Origin: an uncultured Clostridia bacterium
GTDB lineage: Bacteria > Bacillota > Clostridia > Oscillospirales > CAG-272
Assembly (NCBI GenBank): GCA_944391815.1
Contig: CALXUV010000028.1
Span: forward strand, 1 to 44,239
Direction of reading: 5' to 3'
DNA length: 44,239 nt
Position numbers and translations under genes: made by a program. The notes below the pieces were generated by a model. That model worked only from the letters and a program-made list of their open reading frames with translations. It did not search any database and was not told the DNA's origin. Positions 1-9,027 of this stretch are shown here, one piece after another (position 1 is the stretch's first letter; each line of letters opens with the position of its first letter).

Positions 1-111
1 AATCGCAGAATTTTCTCACATCTTTCTACTTTTTGCTAAAATTCCGGTACGGGTGTCCTCCTTGTTACGCTTAAACTTATATACGAGCGCATAGAAAACG
101 GTAATGGCAGA

Positions 112-1041
112 GTGTGGGTTACGGCAACGGTAGTAACCTTTGTGCTGTACGCTTTGTCCGAAGTATTCTTTCACTTCTATAACATCGGAAAGCACAAAGG
201 CGATAAAATACCGCAAAAGAAACTTGTCATTACAAGAGCCGAGCAGTTTGTAAGGAACGCACTTATAATAACGGTGGTTTTTCTTTGCTGGACACTGCTT
301 GCACTGACAGGCAGCATAAAGGCGATAGTTGAAGCAAGTCTTTACGATAAGATAACAAAGGTTCTTCCGATACTGATTTCGCTGGTCACTGTAAGCGTTC
401 TTTTATACAATAATTTTATAAAAAAGCCAAAGGTTGAGTACCTCAGATTTAACCCGAAACCTTCCAAATCGGATTTCCGAAAGGAGATTATCAGCAAGTA
501 CGGCGAAAATTCCGTTGCTTTGAAAGCGCTTGACTATGTGACTGAAAATATGAACCTTAAAAAAGGCTATTCAAGATATAACGGTGACGATTATTATGTC
601 CATCCGATAGCAGTTGCGAAAATACTGCTTGACAATGCGGTATGCACGGAAACAACTGTAGCGGTGGCACTGCTTCATGACTGTGTTGAGGATCTGCCGC
701 AGTGCGACGAAGATTTCCTGAAAAACGAGTACGGAGAGGAAATAGCGCACAAAGTTATGCTTGTGACAAAAAAACAGGGGATTGATTACGGTTTAAGCAG
801 CAACATGAGTGAATACCTTGATGCGATTTCGGAGGACAGGGATTCTTCGCTCGTGAAAACTGCCGACAGGATGAATAACAACAGCACCATGGAAAACCGC
901 AGCGAAGAGAAGAAGAAGTCAAAGACAAAGGAAACGAAAGAGCAGTATCTGCCGTTCACCGAAAAAGCGATGGAGCGGGATAAAAACAATACCGGATTTT
1001 ATGAACTTGCAAGAACGTTTTTCGCTCAGGATATCAGATAA
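112..1041 (+). CDS. Membrane-anchored RelA/SpoT-type HD hydrolase
   Basis: The C-terminal half carries the metal-dependent HD hydrolase signature of SpoT/MESH1 proteins: YYVHP (His164), ALLHDCVED (His189, Asp190, Glu193, Asp194) and VKTADRMNN (Asp252), counting from the GTG at 112. The spacing fits the family that removes the 3'-pyrophosphate from (p)ppGpp. No synthetase, TGS or ACT domain is present. The N-terminal ~110 residues hold two or three hydrophobic segments, so the enzyme probably sits at the membrane with a cytoplasmic HD domain. The start is uncertain: GTG 112 has no clear ribosome site, and the frame is open upstream to a TAA at 37-39 with hydrophobic sequence but no ATG, so the 5' end may be truncated or frameshifted. 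A different nucleotide substrate is possible. Confidence 0.75.
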   Translation: MWVTATVVTFVLYALSEVFFHFYNIGKHKGDKIPQKKLVITRAEQFVRNALIITVVFLCWTLLALTGSIKAIVEASLYDKITKVLPILISLVTVSVLLYNNFIKKPKVEYLRFNPKPSKSDFRKEIISKYGENSVALKALDYVTENMNLKKGYSRYNGDDYYVHPIAVAKILLDNAVCTETTVAVALLHDCVEDLPQCDEDFLKNEYGEEIAHKVMLVTKKQGIDYGLSSNMSEYLDAISEDRDSSLVKTADRMNNNSTMENRSEEKKKSKTKETKEQYLPFTEKAMERDKNNTGFYELARTFFAQDIR

Positions 1042-1109
1042 AATAAAAGCATTTCTCTGAAATTCGCGTTTTCGGGTTTTGTGTAACTTAAAAAACGCCG
1101 ATTATAACA

Positions 1110-1143
1110 GAGCCGGAGGTTAAGTCAGCCTCCGCTCTTTTTT
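1110..1143 (+). terminator. Intrinsic terminator after the HD hydrolase gene
   Basis: GAGCCGGAGG pairs with CCTCCGCTC, with one bulged C, and is followed by a run of six T. It lies 70 nt past the stop codon. Confidence 0.7.
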
Positions 1144-1306
1144 ACTGCCACGTTTTTTGAAAATTGTGAAAGTTACACAAAACGGTGTTACTAAATTCTA
1201 CACACTGAAAAGAAAATTTATATTATATATGTTCCAAACTCACATCTCAGTGGTACAATAAGAGCAGTTTGAAATAGGCTGAAAGCGAAAGGTTGAATTT
1301 TTACAT

Positions 1307-4300
1307 ATGAAAAGGTTTCTGAAACTGTTTATTACAGCTGTCTTTGTGATTACCATGATTTCCGGAATGTTTGTTTTTTCATTCGGAGAAGCCAAAAACG
1401 GATGGGTGATCGACCAAGACGGAGTAGAAAGGTATTACGCTGACGGAAGTTACGTTACCGGAATACACAAAGTAGGGGTGCACGAGTACGTTTTTGACGA
1501 AAACGGTATGTGCCTGGGACCTTATGACGGGTATAAAAATCCCGGAAATACAGGAACAATGGACGATACCGGATATTCCGAGGCTCTGGCAGAAAAAAAT
1601 GTGATTTTCAGCGAGACATTCGATATAGGACGCGAGTACTCGTATTTGACAGGAGGTAAACCGGTAACTGCCGACGGTGTCAAAGGAACATCAAATATCT
1701 CTTTTCCTGCCGAAGGAAGAAAACCCTACCTTATGGGTGTCATAAAAAAATCAACGTTCGAGATAGCGCCCAAAAACGGCAGCTCGGAAAATATGGCATT
1801 CAAGTATACTTGTGCCACCGAAACTGTTGACGGATATACCGGCGGGTACGACTCGTACATGAATATCTGGCTTAACAGCGGGTCTTTGTACAAAAAAAGC
1901 TTTGTCATGGATTTTGAGGTAAAACTTGGTGATGACGTTGACTTTGAACTTCCGCTCATTCAGTTTATAGACAGAGGAAAAAGTGACTTCAATACCATAC
2001 TCAGAATAAATAAAGGCGGTTTTGTCTATGCGATGGGACTCGAACAGTATCTGCTTTGCAGGCTGAGTCCGGATGAATATACAAGAATCAGCATAGCAGT
2101 AAATCTTAATGAAGACAGCTATGATTTTTACTGCAACGGTGTGCTTGTTAAAAGCGACATCAAGTTCTATCAGAATTCCGCACAAGATCCGACTGAATAC
2201 AATCCAACCGAGATAAGAATAATGCAATACGGAAGCACAACGCTTCTTCACGGAAGCACTTATGTGGACAATATATTCATTTATGAATCTGAGAGTCCTG
2301 TATGTACACAGCAGTCGGAAAAATTCAGCGGCGTGCGTCAGGAGGGAAGTTATCTCAGATATTACGAAGACGGCGTTTGCAAAACGGGAAAATTTGCTGT
2401 TACGGGTGAATATTTCGGACAGAAGCTCGAAGGCAGTTATCTCGAATTTGACAGCGTTGACGGAACGGCTTTTGTCGGTTACAGCGCACTTGTAAAGAAC
2501 GGTGATCTGACTGTTTCGGACGGACTTGTTAAAGACAATCTGTTTGTAGCTCCGAAAGCTGAGGATATTCCGGACAAACAGTTTGTTTTCTGGAAAGTTA
2601 CGGATGCTTCCGGGAACACTTCGATAATGCTGTCGGGTGACACCAAAAGGCTTGAAAGCAATATAACAGCGGAAACGGTCGGTATCGGAGTTTCAATGCT
2701 CTCGGGCGCTTCGCTCTGCACAACGGAGGGAACATCAGCGCTTCGTTTCATGGCGAAAATATCAAAGCAGGATTACGATATGTTTTCGTCTCAGGGAATA
2801 ACCGTTGAACCTCACATAATCATAGCTTCAACCGACGCGGTAAGAAATGCCCACGGATATCTGACTTACGAGCATCTTACTGCCGCAAGCAGTGATCCGG
2901 TTCTTGACATAAAATCAGAGAACTGGTTTACGCAAACGGAAAATTATTACTATTACAGCGCCACTGTTTCTGATATAACCGACCTTTCGAAAAATTACTC
3001 TGCGGTAGCTTATGTAAAAATTACTTTGCCGGACGGTGAAGTGATGGAACTCTACTCGGATTACAGTGAAGAAAACAACAGCCGTAACGTAAAATTCGTG
3101 GCTGAAAGCGCATATAATGACCGAACCACGCTTAAAAACCAACCGACCTATGACGACAAAATAAAATTCGACGGACTGACTACTTACAGTCCGTATGACA
3201 GCAAGCAGATGAATGTAATCAAGTCGTTTATTGACAGAATACTTGATCTCTGCGCAGGTTACGACGGTGTTGTATCAAACGGAAGATTTTATCAGTCGCC
3301 TTACAAAATTTCTTACAATGAAACCGAAACAGGGTACAACGTAGAGATCAAATCTGACGAAAAAAACTGGAATGTTTCCGATATAAACGCGGTTTACGTT
3401 AACGGGGAAAAATATCTGCCAGAGCAGTATACTGTTACCGAAAGCCAGTGCAGTCTTTCGTGTGAAATCGGAAAAGTTGAGCTCGGAAGTCTTGGAGAAG
3501 ACGAAAAAGAAGATGTTATCTCAAAGGTTATGATATCCTCAGCTTCAGACGCCGGTGTGTTTTCCGGAGCGGTAAGATTCCCGCTTGCGTATGGAGAAGG
3601 CGGTGAAATTCCCGTTGCTCCCGACGGCAACGACCTCGGTGTAAAATGGAGTTTCTCCAAAAACGGCGCAATAACCCTCAGCAACAGTAACACAGTAAAA
3701 AAAGAATTTGCGTCAGCCGGTGGGAAATTTGACTTTTCGGCATGGAAATCGCTTTCATTTTATGTTTATGTGCCTGATGAATACACCGGTGCGACTGCCT
3801 ACGTTTGTTTTTACAGTGAGAACCCCGAAACTACTGACGGAAGTGATTATTACGGCGGAAAAGTCACTTTTGCAAATTCCGGATGGAATGAAATCATTGT
3901 AAATCTGAGAGGACTCGGAGCGAGCAGACAGCCGTTCGGCTGGGATCAGATCACATCAATTTCGTTTACGAGTACCGGTTGGTCACAAAATAACGATAAG
4001 AATACCGAACTTTATTTCACTGATTTTGTCCTTTATGATCAGGAACTCACCGAATCAACAGTTGTTACCGGTGTCAGCCAGGACGGCAAAGCCGTGTTTG
4101 CGTTAGGCGGATACGCCGGTGCTGTTAACGGAAAAATATATCCGATCAACCCAAGTGAAAAAGGAGCAGTGTCTTTCAAGGACGGCGACACAATTTACCT
4201 TCCGGTTTCGGTATTTGCCGCATCACTTGACAGCGAAGCGCTGTACTATGAAAAATCATCGACTGTAATTTATAATTTCGACGGCAGAGAGTATGTTTTC

Positions 4301-6550
4301 AAGGAAGGAGATTACTATTACAAAGACGGCGATAAGCAGAAATTGCAGAAAAAAGCCGTAGCAAAGGACGGCGGACTGTTTATAAGCAAAGAAGATGCAA
4401 TGGCGATATACGGCTACACTCAGTGCTTTGAGGACGAAATGGGACTGGTTGTTCTCTCAAATACGGAAAATGTTCTTGACAGCGACCGTGATTTTGATCT
4501 GATATACAAATCCGTGCAGGATCTGATGTATGTCAGACCGAGCGGAGAACAGATCATTTCTGACCTTAACGCATACAGTCAGGGCAAACATCCGTACCTT
4601 ATGGTCAGCGGTGCAGATTTCGAGGAGCTTCAGTATTTCGCTAAATACGAGTCCACGTTAAGAGATTATATAGCAAACCGTGAAAAAAGCTACGGTATAG
4701 GAAGCTCGAAATTTGAATCGGCGCCGAACAGTTTCAGCCGTACCGACGGTGTAAGACTTCTTTCCATATCAAGAGACGTAATGGAAAAAGTGATAACCTG
4801 GATTTTGCTTTACAAACTCGGCGATTATAACGAAGCGGAAAGACAGCTTATTTTCGACAGAATCTGGGCAGAAATAGACGCTGTATGTAACTTCTATGAT
4901 GAAGAAAACAAATGTTACAGCTGGAACCCGTCGCACTTCCTTGATGTTGCGGAGCTTGCTTATCCTATGGGAATAGCGTATGACTGGCTCTATGACGATC
5001 TGACCGAAGCTCAGAGATCTCAGATGGCAAAAGCAATGTACGAACTGGCGCTGAAACAGACAACTGTTCTCGGCGGAACATATAACCTTGCCGGAGCGAC
5101 AAACAACTGGAACGGAGTCTGCAACGGCGGAATAATGACGGCGGCTCTTGCGATTGTCAACGATAAGTATATTATAGATAACGGACTTCAGGACGACGTA
5201 ATAACCGTACTCGGTACCTGCATTACGGCGGTTGAAAAGGGAATGTGGGTTTACGCACCCGACGGTGGATACGAAGAAGGTCCCGGATACTGGTCATACG
5301 GAACTACCTATACACAGATTCTGATTTCGGCACTCGACAGTGCGTGCGGAACAAATTACGGGCTTTACAATTCACCCGGTTTTGCAAGGTCAGCTTATTT
5401 CACCACCTATCTCGGAAGTGCAAATACCACATGGGGCTTCCATGACGGCGGCAGCGGAGATTCCAACCCGACAATAGCGGCTTGGTTTGCAAAAAAATCC
5501 GGAGACGGAAACCTCAATGCCATAAGACGGCAGGGAATAGAGAAGGGCTGGACGGGAGTTACCGTGTATGACATCATGTACTTCAATCCTCACATAATAA
5601 ATAACACGATAACCCTTACTCTTGACGCTTATTATTCTCTTGATACGATAATGACGTTCAGAAGCTCATGGAATTCGGATAACAGTATATTTGCCGGACT
5701 TCATGGCGGAGACAACCAGGCATCCCACGGAGACCTTGACATAGGAAACTTTGTCATCTGCGTAAACGGCGTTTATATGATTTGCGATCTCGGTTCTGAC
5801 TCATATAACATGGTTGGTTATTTCGGTTCTTACAGATGGTCGTATTACCGTAAACGTACCGAGGGACAAAATTCTCTGGTCATGATTTACGAAGGAGAAA
5901 GCTGGAACGGAAAAACCGGAGTGCCTCAGGCAATCAGAGGTAACGGAGAAATTTACAGCGGCGCAGTGCCGGATCCTGATTATTACGGACAGGACGCAAA
6001 TGCCGTATCCGAAGCTATCGCTTTTGAAAGCGGAACAAACTCAGCATACGGAATTATCGATATGGCACCCGCTTACAAATCCGTAAAAGACGGAATGAAA
6101 CGCGGACTTTACATGACAAACAACCGCAGTACTGTGGTAATTCAGGACGAAGGAAACTTCAGTGCTTCCATGGATATATGGTGGTTTGCGCATACTCAGG
6201 GACAGATAACTATACTCCCGGGTGGAAAATCAGCAGTTATCTACAGAAACGGCGTATATTTGTATGCCGAGATAGTCACCGATCCGAACAGTCCGATGAG
6301 TGCGTCGTTCAAGGTTATGGAAGCGGAATCGCTTGATGAGAATTATGTCGGTGATACGGTAGAGTCGGGCATATATACCGGAGAAACCGAATCCGACAGG
6401 AGTTCGTTTAAAAAACTGGCTATTGCGGTAGAGGGCAGAAGACAGTTCAACATAGCCGTAGCGTTCACAGTCATTGACTCGTATGAAGATGTTCCGGAGT
6501 TCGGAACGATATACAACTATACACCCATGAGCGAATGGAAAGTCAACTGA
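1307..6550 (+). CDS. Large secreted heparinase II/III-like polysaccharide lyase
   Basis: A 1747-aa exported protein. Residues 1-28 are a signal peptide (MKRF..., hydrophobic core, FSFGEA). Residues ~30-75 and ~340-360 resemble short Tyr/Gly wall-binding repeats (RYYADGSYVTG). Residues ~110-335 look like a LamG/ConA-type beta-sandwich, ~778-913 like a carbohydrate-binding module, and ~925-1060 like a copper-amine-oxidase N-terminal-type domain. Residues ~1130-1400 form the alpha/alpha-toroid with NNWNGVCNGG (~1266) and DGGYEEGPGYW. Residues ~1440-1640 are the heparinase II/III beta-sheet domain with SHGDLDIGNF (His1474) and YYRKRTEGQNSLV. The family cleaves uronic-acid-containing polysaccharides by beta-elimination; the substrate cannot be read from the sequence. 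A ribosome site (GAAAGG) precedes ATG 1307. No LPXTG motif or C-terminal membrane anchor was seen. Most of the N-terminal 1100 residues is only loosely assignable. Confidence 0.8.
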   Translation: MKRFLKLFITAVFVITMISGMFVFSFGEAKNGWVIDQDGVERYYADGSYVTGIHKVGVHEYVFDENGMCLGPYDGYKNPGNTGTMDDTGYSEALAEKNVIFSETFDIGREYSYLTGGKPVTADGVKGTSNISFPAEGRKPYLMGVIKKSTFEIAPKNGSSENMAFKYTCATETVDGYTGGYDSYMNIWLNSGSLYKKSFVMDFEVKLGDDVDFELPLIQFIDRGKSDFNTILRINKGGFVYAMGLEQYLLCRLSPDEYTRISIAVNLNEDSYDFYCNGVLVKSDIKFYQNSAQDPTEYNPTEIRIMQYGSTTLLHGSTYVDNIFIYESESPVCTQQSEKFSGVRQEGSYLRYYEDGVCKTGKFAVTGEYFGQKLEGSYLEFDSVDGTAFVGYSALVKNGDLTVSDGLVKDNLFVAPKAEDIPDKQFVFWKVTDASGNTSIMLSGDTKRLESNITAETVGIGVSMLSGASLCTTEGTSALRFMAKISKQDYDMFSSQGITVEPHIIIASTDAVRNAHGYLTYEHLTAASSDPVLDIKSENWFTQTENYYYYSATVSDITDLSKNYSAVAYVKITLPDGEVMELYSDYSEENNSRNVKFVAESAYNDRTTLKNQPTYDDKIKFDGLTTYSPYDSKQMNVIKSFIDRILDLCAGYDGVVSNGRFYQSPYKISYNETETGYNVEIKSDEKNWNVSDINAVYVNGEKYLPEQYTVTESQCSLSCEIGKVELGSLGEDEKEDVISKVMISSASDAGVFSGAVRFPLAYGEGGEIPVAPDGNDLGVKWSFSKNGAITLSNSNTVKKEFASAGGKFDFSAWKSLSFYVYVPDEYTGATAYVCFYSENPETTDGSDYYGGKVTFANSGWNEIIVNLRGLGASRQPFGWDQITSISFTSTGWSQNNDKNTELYFTDFVLYDQELTESTVVTGVSQDGKAVFALGGYAGAVNGKIYPINPSEKGAVSFKDGDTIYLPVSVFAASLDSEALYYEKSSTVIYNFDGREYVFKEGDYYYKDGDKQKLQKKAVAKDGGLFISKEDAMAIYGYTQCFEDEMGLVVLSNTENVLDSDRDFDLIYKSVQDLMYVRPSGEQIISDLNAYSQGKHPYLMVSGADFEELQYFAKYESTLRDYIANREKSYGIGSSKFESAPNSFSRTDGVRLLSISRDVMEKVITWILLYKLGDYNEAERQLIFDRIWAEIDAVCNFYDEENKCYSWNPSHFLDVAELAYPMGIAYDWLYDDLTEAQRSQMAKAMYELALKQTTVLGGTYNLAGATNNWNGVCNGGIMTAALAIVNDKYIIDNGLQDDVITVLGTCITAVEKGMWVYAPDGGYEEGPGYWSYGTTYTQILISALDSACGTNYGLYNSPGFARSAYFTTYLGSANTTWGFHDGGSGDSNPTIAAWFAKKSGDGNLNAIRRQGIEKGWTGVTVYDIMYFNPHIINNTITLTLDAYYSLDTIMTFRSSWNSDNSIFAGLHGGDNQASHGDLDIGNFVICVNGVYMICDLGSDSYNMVGYFGSYRWSYYRKRTEGQNSLVMIYEGESWNGKTGVPQAIRGNGEIYSGAVPDPDYYGQDANAVSEAIAFESGTNSAYGIIDMAPAYKSVKDGMKRGLYMTNNRSTVVIQDEGNFSASMDIWWFAHTQGQITILPGGKSAVIYRNGVYLYAEIVTDPNSPMSASFKVMEAESLDENYVGDTVESGIYTGETESDRSSFKKLAIAVEGRRQFNIAVAFTVIDSYEDVPEFGTIYNYTPMSEWKVN

Positions 6551-6586
6551 CAGATAATACTTTACTTTGAACAGTAAAAACACTTT

Positions 6587-6621
6587 TTAATCCGGACATT
6601 GCTGTGCTTTGTCCGGATTAA
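6587..6621 (+). other. Intercistronic 12-bp perfect hairpin
   Basis: TTAATCCGGACA pairs perfectly with TGTCCGGATTAA across an 11-nt loop, between the lyase stop and the ribosome site of the beta-helix gene. No T-run follows, so it is more likely an mRNA stability or processing element, or a weak attenuator, than a full terminator. Confidence 0.55.
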
Positions 6622-6640
6622 ACGGTAAGTAGGAGGAATA

Positions 6641-8395
6641 ATGAAGAAAAGAATATTGACTGCAATGTGCTTTTTTGCAGTGATAGTATTCGTGTCTGTG
6701 CTGAAAATAAATGCTGCAAGCGGTATTGACTATGCTTACAGTGTTAAGGGCGGCAAGGTAACAAATGCAGATGAATTGGTTATGGCATTTACAGATGCGA
6801 ACGGAAACGCTCATGCGGAAAAAATCGATGAATACACAGTTAAAATAAAGAACAACGTGATATTGACTGCACCGATTCATATAACAGCCGGAAGTTATAC
6901 GCTTACAGGAGGAGGAAGCACTGTATACAGGGGATTCTATGGCGGTCCTCTTGTAATGCTGGACGGAAGCGAAGACGCCGAAGCTCCGTCGCTCACGCTT
7001 GAAACCGATATCGGCAGCGAGGAATGGGATGAGGCGAATTTCAGGCTTTGTATAGACGGAAACAGCGAAAATTATCCTGATTCAGAATATGGACTCATAA
7101 TGGTAAGAGGAAACGCGAAACTCAGTGTAAACGGACGTGTTGTTCTTAAAAATTCTTCGACTGTTTCGGTCGGAGGGGCGATTTTCGCCGAAATTGATGT
7201 GAGGGAAGGTGTTGAAAAATCACCTCTTTCACCAGAGGTGACGGTCAATAACGCACGTATAGTTAATTGCAGTGCGATGAGCGCCGGTGGAGGAATAGCG
7301 TTTTCGGGTTATTTCGAAGGCGTAAACGGCGGCAAACTGACGGTAAGCAATACTGTTATGACCGGGAATAAAAGTCATAATGTGGATAAGGTCGGTATGG
7401 GAGGTGCGATATATACTTACGGCGGCGAGGCAGAAATCAGCAACATGACTATAAGTGATAACTCCGCAGATATGGGCGGCGCAATATATACCGGTTCGGT
7501 AACCAAGCTCACGATGCTGACAATTAAAAACAACAAATCAGAGGTTGCGGGAGGCGCATTGTACGGAGCATCTGACGAATATGTAAGGTGTGATATTTCC
7601 TTAAAAGACATAGTAATGACAGAAAACGAGAGCAGTGGAGACGGCGGTGCTGTGTATAGCCGGGGAATAATGGTTACGGACAACCTTGTAATCTCTCAGA
7701 ATGACGCAGCCGGTAACGGAGGCGGAATATTCAGCAGCGGAAGAGTTGAATTAAACGGCGGAAGCGTAATGAATAACAAAAGCGGCAAGTCCGGCGGTGG
7801 TATATACTGTAAGGGTGTTGACTCCGTTCTGATACTCAAATCTCCGTCCATCAGCTCAAACTCCGCAACATTATGCGCAAGTGTATACAGTGAAGGACTT
7901 TTTGAATTTCATTCCGGAACAATTGAAAACGGAAAAGGAGATTTTCCTTCGATACTGATAAAGGGCGAGATAGTTCTGAAGGGCAAAGTTTCAGTGGTAA
8001 AAGACGAAATAGGTCTTTGTATCGGAGAAAAAAACGGCGAAAGTTATTACCCCTATATAAAGATAGAACCGTCTTCCGGATTTTATGGTGATGTAACTGT
8101 CGCATTCTGCCGTGAAAAGACTGATAAAGACGGAAACGTAAACAGCTATAAAAATGCGACAGAAAACAAGCTTCTCGTGTGTTTCGGTGACGAAAGCGCA
8201 ATGCTTGAAACTCTTGAAAATATCACTGTCAAGAGCAGGGGGCTGTTATCGTATAAAGTGGGAAATACGGGACTTACTTCAGTCAGATTAGTATTTTTGC
8301 CGGTATTCGTATGGGTAATGATACTGGTTGCCGTATGCGGTGCTGTGGCGTTTATATTCAGGAAAAAAATAGTTCTGATTTTTAAAAAGAAATAA
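6641..8395 (+). CDS. Surface beta-helix protein with Pmp-like repeats and C-terminal membrane anchor
   Basis: A 584-aa exported protein. Residues 1-25 are a signal peptide (MKKRILTAMCFFAVIV...). The middle ~400 residues contain repeated turns of the type GGAIY/GGALY/GGAVY/GGGIF/GGGIY (MGGAIYTG, AGGALYGA, GGAVYSRG, NGGGIFSSG, SGGGIYCKG) alternating with N-rich strands. This is the pattern of right-handed parallel beta-helices such as chlamydial Pmp adhesins and polysaccharide-active helices. The C-terminus has one membrane span (VFVWVMILVAVCGAVAFIF) followed by RKKIVLIFKKK, giving an outside-facing, membrane-tethered topology. AGGAGG precedes ATG 6641. It follows the lyase gene by 90 nt and is probably cotranscribed. 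No catalytic residues can be named; adhesion or glycan binding is an inference. Confidence 0.75.
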   Translation: MKKRILTAMCFFAVIVFVSVLKINAASGIDYAYSVKGGKVTNADELVMAFTDANGNAHAEKIDEYTVKIKNNVILTAPIHITAGSYTLTGGGSTVYRGFYGGPLVMLDGSEDAEAPSLTLETDIGSEEWDEANFRLCIDGNSENYPDSEYGLIMVRGNAKLSVNGRVVLKNSSTVSVGGAIFAEIDVREGVEKSPLSPEVTVNNARIVNCSAMSAGGGIAFSGYFEGVNGGKLTVSNTVMTGNKSHNVDKVGMGGAIYTYGGEAEISNMTISDNSADMGGAIYTGSVTKLTMLTIKNNKSEVAGGALYGASDEYVRCDISLKDIVMTENESSGDGGAVYSRGIMVTDNLVISQNDAAGNGGGIFSSGRVELNGGSVMNNKSGKSGGGIYCKGVDSVLILKSPSISSNSATLCASVYSEGLFEFHSGTIENGKGDFPSILIKGEIVLKGKVSVVKDEIGLCIGEKNGESYYPYIKIEPSSGFYGDVTVAFCREKTDKDGNVNSYKNATENKLLVCFGDESAMLETLENITVKSRGLLSYKVGNTGLTSVRLVFLPVFVWVMILVAVCGAVAFIFRKKIVLIFKKK

Positions 8396-8405
8396 ATAAC
8401 TGCTG

Positions 8406-8446
8406 AAAAAGCGGTACACTGATTTGAATCAGTGTACCGCTTTTTG
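8406..8446. terminator. Bidirectional intrinsic terminator
   Basis: AAAAAGCGGTACACTGATT pairs perfectly with AATCAGTGTACCGCTTTTT, with A- and T-runs on both sides, so it can work on both strands. It lies between the beta-helix gene and the remnant gene converging on it. Confidence 0.85.
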
Positions 8447-8523
8447 TTGTTTGTTTTATGTATTACGTGAAAAATAAAACAGTAAGACAAAAGATAGGAA
8501 ATAAAAATTAACAGTAAAAGAGC

Positions 8524-8739
8524 TTGTTTATCTTTTTCAGCCTCTTCGAGATAACATTCGTTATAGTAAAGAGCGTTTTCTACCGGCACGTTTGAAGGAA
8601 TGTGATTGCCGACAGCCATGAAAAATCCGGGGCTTTCTCTTCCGATATTCATACATCTGAGTACTTCTTTTTTTATGTCTTCACGCGACCCGTAAGTCAG
8701 AATACGGCAGTCAGCATTTCCGACAAACGAATGAGTTTT
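8524..8739 (-). pseudogene. 3' remnant of a uroporphyrinogen-decarboxylase-family gene
   Basis: Reading the minus strand gives a ~72-residue piece that matches the C-terminal end of URO-D-family proteins: GNADCRILTYGSREDIKKEV, then PGFFMAVGNHIPSNVPVENA and LYYNECY. In the family (heme-pathway decarboxylases and the related corrinoid methyltransferases) this segment covers the last helix and strand of the TIM barrel. An in-frame TGA lies immediately upstream (8740-8742), the preceding ~280 residues of the barrel are absent, and the reading frame runs on past the normal C-terminus into non-homologous sequence. It is therefore a decayed or deleted gene. A methyltransferase-type paralogue is as likely as a true HemE. 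Confidence 0.75.
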
Positions 8740-9027
8740 TCAGTATATCATAAAAAAATCAGAAATCAATGTATAAAAATGCTTTTTTCTTAACTGATCT
8801 GTTTTTTAAGTCTTAATTATTCCGATATTGGGAAAAATAGCAAAGAGTTGATTTAAGCACAGAAGTAACAGTTAGGGTAATTATCTGAAAAACTTTTATT
8901 GATTGACTGCGCAAAAACAGATCGCTTTGTGACGAGTATGATATTGGTTAAAACAGAAGTTTCGGGTGCGTTGTAATGGATTAATTCAAATGCGGAGAAA
9001 TGTTCAATGATGGTATCATGGCTTGTA

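Noticed and set aside
8146-8652. 168-aa minus-strand protein
   Set aside because: Only its first ~43 codons are meaningful (URO-D tail); the rest runs antisense through the terminator and beta-helix gene.
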